A stretch of DNA of 29,218 bases. Source: a virus. Position 1 is the first letter of the stretch. Every line of letters starts with the position of its first letter. The position numbers and the translations under genes are program-made. Shown one piece after another: positions 22,252 through 29,218 of this stretch. The DNA lies in the IMG/VR virus record IMGVR_UViG_3300032288_000390, positions 1 to 29,218 of that record. One strand, 5' to 3'. The notes under the pieces are model-generated. The model saw nothing but the letters and a program-made list of their open reading frames with translations. It had not been told where the DNA came from and made no database searches.

Positions 22252-23274
22252 TTAGTCAACACCACGCACGCCAGCAAACGGGTCGCGTATTGTGCTGACC
22301 ATTCTTTTTTCACACCACAAAGTAATAAATCCTGGACTTGTCTGATCAAATGTTTGAATAGACATTTCTTCTACATCTGCAATTTGCAAAAATCTATTCC
22401 AGTTTGCCAGATAAACTGGGTATGCATCAGTTAAATATGGATTGATTACTACTGGTGCGCCAAAGATTGAACCTACTGCACCGCCATCATCTCTTTCACC
22501 TAGTTCCAAAAACTTGGGCAAACCTTGTTCGTCTGCCAAGTTACGCAAGCCTTTGATATAGGTTGGAGTCATATGCCATGCAGTTGTTGGTTGTCCCCAA
22601 TACTGCGCGGGCAAAGCATCAGCCAGAGCAACAACTTGTGCATACGTTGGCGCGTTATAACTTGTAGCAACTTGCAATATAGTATGAATACCATCTGTCA
22701 TTTGCGTACCAGAATCACCAAACGATGCATCGGTACTGTCGCCAAGATACATATCTAAGCCACGCAAGCCAGCAGTTGCGCCAGTTGTAGTAGTGCCAGA
22801 ACCCGCTTGGTCGTTGTTACGTGCCATTGAATAGGCTTCTGCTTGAGAAAATTCTAAAGTTAAATCTTGCATTAATTCTGCTTGCAAACCATTAATATCA
22901 TCGAGTGCGGCAATGCGAATAGGCAACTGCGCTGATAAAACACGGGTAGGCAAAACCCATGTATTTGTAGCCGTATCGGGCGTGCCCGTATTAGGCGTAA
23001 ATGTATATCCCCACGGGTCTGATTGCGTCAAAGCGTTACCAACTTTGGCAACAAATTGAACCGAGGACATGTTAGGTGTTTTAATTTGTAATGCACCCAT
23101 ACGGAAAGGGTTTGCAAAACGCAGAGCGGCAAACGCATCGTCAAAATATGTGCGACCACCAATTCCCGCGCCTGAACCAGTCAGGGTAGATGCTTCACGT
23201 AGATCAATTGTGACCTTACGATTTTCTTGTAGCGATTGCTTGATGCCGTCAATAATTTTTTGCGTTGCACTCAT
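22252..23274 (-). CDS. Second HK97-fold major capsid protein paralogue (no scaffold domain)
   Basis: This 340-residue protein is clearly related to the capsid protein encoded just before it: both have EASTLTGSGAGIGGRT, a P-IR-AALDDI-GL segment, a NNDQAG-T-TTG segment with GLRGL, and PGFIT--EKR near the end. It has only about 26 residues before the shared region, so it lacks the N-terminal delta/scaffold domain. A minor capsid form (for example pentons), a decoration of a mixed lattice, or an alternative capsid are all possible. AAGGAA precedes its ATG, and a hairpin lies between the two genes. Confidence 0.9.
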   Translation of the reverse strand: MSATQKIIDGIKQSLQENRKVTIDLREASTLTGSGAGIGGRTYFDDAFAALRFANPFRMGALQIKTPNMSSVQFVAKVGNALTQSDPWGYTFTPNTGTPDTATNTWVLPTRVLSAQLPIRIAALDDINGLQAELMQDLTLEFSQAEAYSMARNNDQAGSGTTTTGATAGLRGLDMYLGDSTDASFGDSGTQMTDGIHTILQVATSYNAPTYAQVVALADALPAQYWGQPTTAWHMTPTYIKGLRNLADEQGLPKFLELGERDDGGAVGSIFGAPVVINPYLTDAYPVYLANWNRFLQIADVEEMSIQTFDQTSPGFITLWCEKRMVSTIRDPFAGVRGVD

Positions 23275-23297
23275 TTTGATTCCTTAATAAAACAAAG

Positions 23298-23323
23298 AAG
23301 GGGAGGGTTTTATTCCTCCCCTT
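23298..23323 (-). terminator. Hairpin between the two capsid genes (possible attenuator)
   Basis: A perfect 9-base stem AAGGGGAGG/CCTCCCCTT with an 8-base loop sits five bases after the first capsid stop. On the minus strand it runs into CTTTGTTTTATT, an imperfect T-run, so partial termination is likely. On the plus strand the run is purer (CTTTTTATT), but no plus-strand gene needs it. Confidence 0.7.
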
Positions 23324-23327
23324 TTTA

Positions 23328-24689
23328 TTACGCTACATCGTAACCAGTTGCGGTAGAGCGATAACGAATGATAGAGAAGGGATCGACAACAGAAGTTGCC
23401 AAACGCTTTTCGCCATAGAACGTTATAAATCCAGGAGCCGTTTGTTCGTATCTACGAAGAATCATAGACAGGCGATCAACGATTGTGTGTCCGCGATTCC
23501 AATCACCAAAATACATTGGATACAAGGAAGTAGAACCACCACCGCCAACGCTAATTGGGCTATTCAAATAAGTATTGACAACTACGTCAAAGCCTAAAAG
23601 TTTACCAACAATGCCGTCATAAATTAGCGGTGACATACGCTCAAACACAGGAGTGCCGTTGTCATCACGCAAACCACGAATGCCAGCAAGCATTATTGGG
23701 TTGATGATAAAAGCGTTACCAGCATTCCAGTATTGTTGTGGCAAGTTATGGATGAATTGAATCAAGTCCAAATACGACACATTGTTTGTTGCAGTACCAC
23801 CATTGGTTGTGATCTGATCATAGGTTGCAATTTCGTGCAAGCCATCAGTAGATGCATAACCAGTTGTACCAAACTCAGCAGTAGAAATAGTTCCACCAGC
23901 ATAAGAAGCATTGTTGCCACCATACTGATTCAAACCACGCAAGCCGTTAGTACCGCCAGTTGATGTTGTAGTAGTGCCAGCCTGATCATTGTTCAAGATC
24001 ATTGACAAGCCTTCTTGTTGCGAGAATTCTTGCAACATGTCATCTACAACATTGGCTTCTAAACCATCAATATCATCAAGCGCGGCAGTACGGATTGGGA
24101 ACTGCACGTTAATGTCTTGCATGTTTAATTGCCAAACAGTGGTCGATTCAGTCGTTGGGTTAGGACCATCAGAGCGGTTGTTGTTAATTGCATAACCCCA
24201 AGTCGCACCAGCGTTGCCCGTTTTTGCTCTAAATTGATAGGTTGAACCATCAGTAGAAACGTTACGTGAAACACCGCGCATTGGGTTCATTAAACGCAAT
24301 TTGTGGAATACAGGGTCATACGCAGTACGACCACCGATGCCAGCACCAGAGCCAGTAAGAGTAGATGCTTCTGTCAAATATGCTTGATGCTCACTCTCGT
24401 CAGCCCACAATTTGATTTCGGTATGCAACTTAGTGCCACCTTGGTAGAAGCCTTTTAATTGCTCACGCACTTTACGGTTCACGTCACCGCGAACTGTTTT
24501 GTGAGGTGTGCGAATAAACTCAGGCACTTGAATAGAAGCAACTTTGGCTTCCAACGCAGTTACTTTATCTGCAAATTCTGCTTTAGCAATTTCGACAGAT
24601 GCAATAACTTCGGTTTTGATTTCTTCAATTTTGGATTCGTTTTGAGCGGCAATGCCGTCAATCTTTTCCAGTACTTTATCCATTGACAT
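23328..24689 (-). CDS. HK97-fold major capsid protein with N-terminal scaffold (delta) domain
   Basis: This 453-residue protein has a charged coiled-coil N-terminus (about 1-105: repeated Glu/Lys/Ala heptads, then a basic stretch) typical of the delta domain that acts as scaffold and is removed by the prohead protease. The HK97 fold starts near EASTLTGSGAGIGGRT (107-122) and ends PGFITFYGEKRLATSVVDPF. The cleavage point is probably near residues 103-110. AAAGGA lies six bases before the ATG. It follows the protease gene by 10 bases. Confidence 0.93.
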   Translation of the reverse strand: MSMDKVLEKIDGIAAQNESKIEEIKTEVIASVEIAKAEFADKVTALEAKVASIQVPEFIRTPHKTVRGDVNRKVREQLKGFYQGGTKLHTEIKLWADESEHQAYLTEASTLTGSGAGIGGRTAYDPVFHKLRLMNPMRGVSRNVSTDGSTYQFRAKTGNAGATWGYAINNNRSDGPNPTTESTTVWQLNMQDINVQFPIRTAALDDIDGLEANVVDDMLQEFSQQEGLSMILNNDQAGTTTTSTGGTNGLRGLNQYGGNNASYAGGTISTAEFGTTGYASTDGLHEIATYDQITTNGGTATNNVSYLDLIQFIHNLPQQYWNAGNAFIINPIMLAGIRGLRDDNGTPVFERMSPLIYDGIVGKLLGFDVVVNTYLNSPISVGGGGSTSLYPMYFGDWNRGHTIVDRLSMILRRYEQTAPGFITFYGEKRLATSVVDPFSIIRYRSTATGYDVA

Positions 24690-24699
24690 AGTATGTCCT

Positions 24700-25488
24700 T
24701 TATTTGATACGTTTAGATAGTGCTTCTGCTAACTCGCGTGCTTCAAACACAGCAAGCAATGCATCGGCTTCATTTACCACCGCAACAGGCTCACCCTGTA
24801 TTGGCGTTTCTTCCACAATCACTTTTGACGCATCACGCGTTTCCAAGATTTTGCGGAAAACCAAAGATGCGGTGGTCGCATCTTTCCTTGAGAAGCCCGC
24901 CTCACGCAAGGCTTTTTCAATATGTCGAGGGTTTAATTTTCCCTCTGCATCAAAGTATTCCAACTTCATTACTTCTGCGGATGGGTTGTTTGGATACATA
25001 ACAACGCTCACTTCTTGCAAACCGCCTTTAGTGATTTGGAAATATGCTTCATCACTATCGTCTGGCTCACCATCTGCATTTACATACATTGCTTCTTCCG
25101 CGTATGCGCCAACAGAAACACCGCCAAACATTTTTGGTGACTCTTTTAAAATTTGATATAGATCATTACCGCCAACTGTGTTTGTGTAGAGTCGACCTTT
25201 AGCAGTCATACCATCTTCATCAAACATGAATTCATTCCATTCACCCATGGGCATTCCCATGTCGTTATGATTTAAAAACATTGGTAATGGTTTGTCACCG
25301 CTTGCAAATTCTTTTGCCCAATCCATGAAGCCTTCGGGCTGGTAATTAAACTTGCGACCATCTGCGCCTTCGCGTGCGCCCCAAGTTGTAACGCGTGCTT
25401 CAATCAGTCCGCTTGGCTGGTCTGCCTCGTTTGCGTTTTCCCGCAGTTGTATTTGTGCTTCGCAAATCAGGTTCAGATTTTTGTTCAT
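24700..25488 (-). CDS. Prohead maturation protease
   Basis: This 262-residue protein matches the HK97 gp4-like serine protease family. His74 in LPMFLNHND and Ser125 in MFGGVSVGAYA are the likely catalytic pair, followed by GGLQEVSVVMYPNNPSAEV (155-173), the conserved strand. The C-terminal part has LNPRHIEKALREAGFSRKDA, a helix found in many of these enzymes. It cuts the delta domain from the capsid protein after assembly. GGGGTGA precedes its ATG at 25488; the first 89 bases overlap another frame. Confidence 0.9.
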   Translation of the reverse strand: MNKNLNLICEAQIQLRENANEADQPSGLIEARVTTWGAREGADGRKFNYQPEGFMDWAKEFASGDKPLPMFLNHNDMGMPMGEWNEFMFDEDGMTAKGRLYTNTVGGNDLYQILKESPKMFGGVSVGAYAEEAMYVNADGEPDDSDEAYFQITKGGLQEVSVVMYPNNPSAEVMKLEYFDAEGKLNPRHIEKALREAGFSRKDATTASLVFRKILETRDASKVIVEETPIQGEPVAVVNEADALLAVFEARELAEALSKRIK

Positions 25489-25618
25489 TGATCACCCCAT
25501 TATGAATAGATTGATTATCGTCTTGTATCTTGTGGGGCTTATCTATGTCGGGCAGTATAACCCGAGGTTTCTTAATTTGTGAAGTCAAATATGCAAGTGC
25601 TTTTTTTAACTGATTCAT
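25400..25618 (-). CDS. Small basic protein with AT-hook-like end, overlapping the protease gene
   Basis: This 72-residue frame starts in a TAATG overlap with the portal stop and ends 89 bases inside the protease gene in another frame. The protein has a helical start (MNQLKKALAYLTSQIKK), a polar middle, and the end GKRKRGRPAKRTD, where GRP flanked by Lys/Arg resembles an AT-hook. It fills the 129-base gap between portal and protease, which otherwise would be empty, and the coupling favours a real gene. DNA binding is inference. Confidence 0.6.
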   Translation of the reverse strand: MNQLKKALAYLTSQIKKPRVILPDIDKPHKIQDDNQSIHNGVINEQKSEPDLRSTNTTAGKRKRGRPAKRTD

Positions 25619-27012
25619 TAGGTTGCCCCTATGTTCATTTTTCGGGTCTGACTACCACCGCCACCGCCCGTATCTTGTGGACTACTTCCGTTCATTGGTT
25701 CTGCCTGACCACCGCTTGCGCAAAGTTCATCGCCACCATCCAACGTTGCCATATTCATATATATGCGTGCTTCATTGGGCGTCATAATACCGCTTTTTAC
25801 GCCAGCCGTGACAAAATTCATTTGATCAAGTGCCGCGCCTTTTAAGAAATCCTTGGTATCAAAGCGAATACACAGATTAGGGTAACCACGGAAAAGATGC
25901 TGTTTTAACTTTTGCTCAATGTTTATTACAGTCGGATACATCACAGTTTTATAGAACTCATCCAACATTGTTTGGGTATTATTAAACTTGCCGTCTGTAA
26001 TACCTAGCATTGCTGGTGGCACGCCAAACAATCCGCATATGCGTCTCATTGTTTGCATTTTTAAATTTGCCGCGTCTGCATCTTGTAGCGTTAGCATCTT
26101 TACTGACTCGTATGTCATACCTTGATCTAGCAACATGCCTTGTCCCGCTTTGCTTGGGTCAGTTGCTCGACCGCCTGTCATAGCGTTCCAAGTTTCTTTA
26201 ATGCGCGATGCAATCTCTTTATATTTTGCGTCTGGTATTACTTGATCAGTTTTAAATATGCCAGACGGCTTTGCCCCGTTTTGCATAATAAAGTTGGCAT
26301 ATAAATCTATATCTTGATCAAGTGCTACTAATTCTGTTGCCAAAATTGCCTTGTTAAAACCAGACGAACCTTGCCATGCCGCTTCTTTTATGTGCATTAC
26401 TTGCCAATAATCAAGCGGTTGATCTTTGCTAAAGCCATAGGAAGGCGAACTTAAAACGTATTGGGGATAACGCGTACCAGACAAGCGTACTGTTACAAGC
26501 GTTGCATCTAAGTTATACATTTCAATTGGCGTTGCATTTATATCTTTTTGCTTGTCGCGCCACCAAAGCGTAAATGTCTCACCAGCCAAGTCTTGCCACA
26601 TCATCCATTGATACCAAAATTCATAAAGACTTTGAAAATTGTTTGGGTTGTATATCAAACTTTGAACTTGTTTTGCTTTTGCTTGATCGCGCTTGCCAAC
26701 GCTTGGGTCTGAGCAAGCATCTACAAATGTCCCGTCTGGTTGCTCTGCCATAACTTTGACCGAGCATTGCGCCAATGCGCGTGCCTTAATTCCTACGCAT
26801 GACATGATTGTCGAATTGCGCGTAAGCATTGACATGTCGACCACGCGACCAGCAGTTGTCGTGCTTGCAGTTGTTACATATAGCAGTTGTTGTGACGGCT
26901 GATCTTTTTGTGTGCCAATGACAACTTGATTGCCTAATTGCAACTGCCCAAGTACAACGTTTGACTCTTTATTGACGTTAGTATTGCGCTTGAAAATATC
27001 TAATAAAGCCAT
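25618..27012 (-). CDS. Portal protein
   Basis: This 464-residue protein is an HK97-type portal (Phage_portal family). Visible features: MLTRNSTIMSCVGIKARALAQCSVKVM (about 62-88), PNNFQSLYEFWYQWMMWQDLAGETFTLWWRD (about 122-152) and the stem/crown segment RRICGLFGVPPAMLGITDGKFNNTQTMLDEFYKTVMYP (about 335-372). The C-terminus is Gly/Ser-rich. Twelve copies form the DNA entry ring. It lies between terminase and protease as in HK97. Confidence 0.93.
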   Translation of the reverse strand: MALLDIFKRNTNVNKESNVVLGQLQLGNQVVIGTQKDQPSQQLLYVTTASTTTAGRVVDMSMLTRNSTIMSCVGIKARALAQCSVKVMAEQPDGTFVDACSDPSVGKRDQAKAKQVQSLIYNPNNFQSLYEFWYQWMMWQDLAGETFTLWWRDKQKDINATPIEMYNLDATLVTVRLSGTRYPQYVLSSPSYGFSKDQPLDYWQVMHIKEAAWQGSSGFNKAILATELVALDQDIDLYANFIMQNGAKPSGIFKTDQVIPDAKYKEIASRIKETWNAMTGGRATDPSKAGQGMLLDQGMTYESVKMLTLQDADAANLKMQTMRRICGLFGVPPAMLGITDGKFNNTQTMLDEFYKTVMYPTVINIEQKLKQHLFRGYPNLCIRFDTKDFLKGAALDQMNFVTAGVKSGIMTPNEARIYMNMATLDGGDELCASGGQAEPMNGSSPQDTGGGGGSQTRKMNIGAT

Positions 27013-27043
27013 AAAACCCCCGTATAGTTACACGGATACTAAC

Positions 27044-28714
27044 CTAAAACGCACGAAATCCAAAACTACTTGATACAAACGGATGGTCAAGTGAACAATG
27101 TGCCGCAATAATCATTGCAATTATTCCGTCAACTTTTGCAGACTTATCGGCTTCGTTCTTGCGCACTTTGATATTTCCGTTTACGTCTGTGTAGACTTCG
27201 CAATTGCCTAATTGCCAACCAACAAACGGGTTGCCGTCATGCTTGATTTGTTTGTTAAGAATTAATTTTTCTACATACTTGCTTGGGTTGTTTAAGACTG
27301 CCATGCCTTGACCTACCTTCTTTACGGGTAAACCCGCATCGTGTAGACGCGCTACTAAACTTGCCGCGTTGTATGCATCGTAACCAATCTCTTTAACATC
27401 ATACTTGTTGCATATGTTGTTTAATATGTGATCGCTAATTTCACGATCATCCATGACGTTGCCTTCTGTGAGTTTCAAGATACCGCTTGCAATCGCTACT
27501 TGGAAAATATCTTGATAATGCTTTGGCACTAATTGCAAACTTTCTTCTGGCAAAAAGAATTGCCATTCTGCGTGGTAGTCCAATTCGCTATATCGTTTAA
27601 GCGTACAGACTGCGTTCAAGTCTCGCGTTGCCGCCAAGTCAAAGCCCAAGAACACCGCCTCTGGTTCTTGCTCACGTGGCAATATCCAGCATGACGGGTC
27701 ATCCCAATTTGCTCGATCAAGCCATGCCGCATTTGCAGACACCCATACATTTAATGTCTTACAAAGAAACTCATTAAGTGCCGCTGGCTTGTGTTTGGCT
27801 TCCTCTGCGCGTGCAGTAATAGCATCTTCAAAGACGCTAATGCCGTGCATCGGGTTTGCTTTTGCCCAATTCTTTGGCTCTCGCCAATCATCGCCCAAAT
27901 CTAAGCCGTAAAGCAAACCAAACCATCGAGGATTGTCCGTTGCTTCACCGCGCAAAATAGATTGCACCATCGACAAATCTTCATAAAATTTTGTGTCTTT
28001 GGTAAACGATGCAGTTGTAATATATATGCGCAACGGGTTTTGCCGTGCCACCATACCAGAATGTAATACCTCGATGGAGTTGCGGTCGACAATTTGTGCC
28101 GCCTCATCGACAACTACGCACGATGGATTCTTGCCGTCTCCAGATTTTTTTGTGTCGCGTGATAACGCTTTAAACATTGACTGCGTGTCACCGCGTTTGC
28201 CAATTGTGTATTTGCTTGGCGTAAACAAATCTGCTAAATCTTTTGGCATGGCATCAATGAAACCTTTTGCCGCATCAAACACAATCGTTGCTTGCTCTCG
28301 ATTTGTTGCCAGCGTAAAAACTTCTGCGCCAGCCTCGCCACAAAGTAACTCATACAAAGTCAATACTGCCGTCAATGTTGATTTGCCAGCCTTGCGCGGG
28401 ATAAACAGTATTACATCTGTGACCATGCGTTTGTTTAAATCTTTTTTACTGCGAAAACCGTAGACTGCGCACAGCAAAAGAATTTGAAACGGCTCTAATA
28501 CAACTTGCTCACCCGCTTGGGGTCCCTTGGTGTGTTCAAGCGTAGATGCAAACTGCAATACATGAATTGGAAATCTTTCGTCAAAGATGTATTCCCACTC
28601 TTTGTTTTCGAGTTGGTTTAAAAATCTTTGGCACGCAAGTCTTACATCATTGCAAACGTCAATCTCGTTTTTAGCAACTGCGTGCGCGTATGCAATGCCG
28701 TCTTGCCAATTCAT
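27044..28714 (-). CDS. Terminase large subunit
   Basis: This 556-residue packaging motor belongs to the HK97/Terminase_1 type. The ATPase has Walker A PRKAGKST (106-113) and Walker B CVVVDEA (Asp203, Glu204). The RNase H-like nuclease shows FLGFDLAATRDLNAV (Asp359), EIGYDAY (Asp446) and a late Asp in a DGIIAMIIAAH helix. Full length for the family. Its start overlaps the small subunit stop as ATGA (28711-28714). Confidence 0.95.
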   Translation of the reverse strand: MNWQDGIAYAHAVAKNEIDVCNDVRLACQRFLNQLENKEWEYIFDERFPIHVLQFASTLEHTKGPQAGEQVVLEPFQILLLCAVYGFRSKKDLNKRMVTDVILFIPRKAGKSTLTAVLTLYELLCGEAGAEVFTLATNREQATIVFDAAKGFIDAMPKDLADLFTPSKYTIGKRGDTQSMFKALSRDTKKSGDGKNPSCVVVDEAAQIVDRNSIEVLHSGMVARQNPLRIYITTASFTKDTKFYEDLSMVQSILRGEATDNPRWFGLLYGLDLGDDWREPKNWAKANPMHGISVFEDAITARAEEAKHKPAALNEFLCKTLNVWVSANAAWLDRANWDDPSCWILPREQEPEAVFLGFDLAATRDLNAVCTLKRYSELDYHAEWQFFLPEESLQLVPKHYQDIFQVAIASGILKLTEGNVMDDREISDHILNNICNKYDVKEIGYDAYNAASLVARLHDAGLPVKKVGQGMAVLNNPSKYVEKLILNKQIKHDGNPFVGWQLGNCEVYTDVNGNIKVRKNEADKSAKVDGIIAMIIAAHCSLDHPFVSSSFGFRAF

Positions 28715-29181
28715 TGCGCCAAGGGTCCTCGTAAAAACTGCGCGACAGGACTATTTTCTTCCGACTTGCCAGCAGACAAGCGACTGCGCGGAGTAAGTCC
28801 TAACTCGTTCATGATTTGAATGATCAATGTCATAGTCTTGTTGCGCACAGTCAAATAGGGATTGGGTCCGATAGTCTGTCCGTTATTAAACCGCGTGATG
28901 ATGCCGTTGGATTTAATATTTTTTGTACACCTAATATATGTCTCTATGTGATCGGCAAGCATTGCAAGCGTATGTTTGTCTTGATCGTTGCCAATGCCGT
29001 ATACGTCATAAAGAAAATTGGAAGTTTCTTCAATGAATTTGTCTTTGTCCCATGCGTCTGGGTTGTCGACCCATTCGGCTTTTGGAATGCGTTTTTTTAG
29101 GTTGTCGGGCATAGACGCGGGCATGCCTTTGCGCGGTGTTGTGCCGTCAACCAAGTGCAGTTCTGGGGGTTTTTTGTTCAT
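28711..29181 (-). CDS. Terminase small subunit, P27 family
   Basis: This 156-residue protein has an N-terminal PPELHLVDGT segment and C-terminal GPNPYLTVRNKTMTLIIQIMNELGLTPRSR (105-134), the hallmark of P27-type small terminases (Terminase_4). It recognises packaging DNA and regulates the large subunit. No clear ribosome binding site lies before the ATG at 29181, and the frame is open upstream to the window edge, so a start beyond 29218 cannot be excluded. Confidence 0.88.
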   Translation of the reverse strand: MNKKPPELHLVDGTTPRKGMPASMPDNLKKRIPKAEWVDNPDAWDKDKFIEETSNFLYDVYGIGNDQDKHTLAMLADHIETYIRCTKNIKSNGIITRFNNGQTIGPNPYLTVRNKTMTLIIQIMNELGLTPRSRLSAGKSEENSPVAQFLRGPLAQ

Positions 29182-29218
29182 GGTTGGGGATAATACCTTA
29201 TGAACCCCCCTAACGTCA

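Overview
This window reads as part of the genome of a tailed double-stranded DNA phage (Caudoviricetes) with a long, non-contractile tail (siphovirus type). The DNA is AT-rich and densely coded. Genes are mostly joined by ATGA or TAATG stop/start overlaps, and no ribosomal, tRNA, insertion-sequence or CRISPR features were seen. The head genes are of the HK97 type and the tail genes follow a lambda-like plan. A heptosyltransferase-like enzyme and a gene-transfer-agent type holin suggest a Gram-negative host. The style of the small early genes is common in phages of proteobacteria, but the host cannot be fixed from this sequence. No integrase or repressor lies in the window, so lifestyle is undecided.

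Layout. Positions 1-3422 (+ strand) hold a chain of small, coupled genes of early/accessory type: a zinc-ribbon protein, several conserved phage proteins of unknown function, a truncated RusA-like resolvase, a PD-(D/E)XK-like nuclease candidate and a Ref-like HNH nuclease. This chain converges with, and overlaps by 35 bases, the end of a long minus-strand block (29181 down to 3388).

Reading the minus strand in transcription order: small and large terminase, portal, a small overlapping ORF with an AT-hook-like tail, prohead protease, two tandem paralogous HK97-fold major capsid proteins separated by a hairpin, head-tail connector, head-closure protein, tail terminator, tail tube protein, an intrinsic terminator with a UUCG loop, a small protein, an HK97 gp10-like protein, the G and G-T tail chaperones joined by a GGGAAAC -1 frameshift site, tape measure, two distal tail proteins, a GNAT acetyltransferase, a large J-like tail-tip protein, an adhesin-like fibre protein, three small proteins including a cupin, a fibre-associated protein and a very large collagen-like fibre. 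Then come a methyltransferase, a GT2 glycosyltransferase, a GT9-like glycosyltransferase half, a terminator, and a lysis block (membrane proteins, GTA-type holin, M15 peptidase endolysin).

How they work together: terminase packages DNA through the portal into a capsid matured by the protease; connectors and terminator join it to a tail whose length is set by the 646-residue tape measure (about 95-100 nm if 0.15 nm per residue applies). The tail tip and fibres bind the host. The sugar and methyl transfer enzymes next to the fibre may modify the virion or the host surface. The lysis block releases progeny. The most noteworthy points are the duplicated capsid gene with only one N-terminal scaffold domain, the almost proline-free Gly-X-Ser collagen-like fibre beside a glycosylation cassette, and a GT9 enzyme that looks split between two coupled genes.
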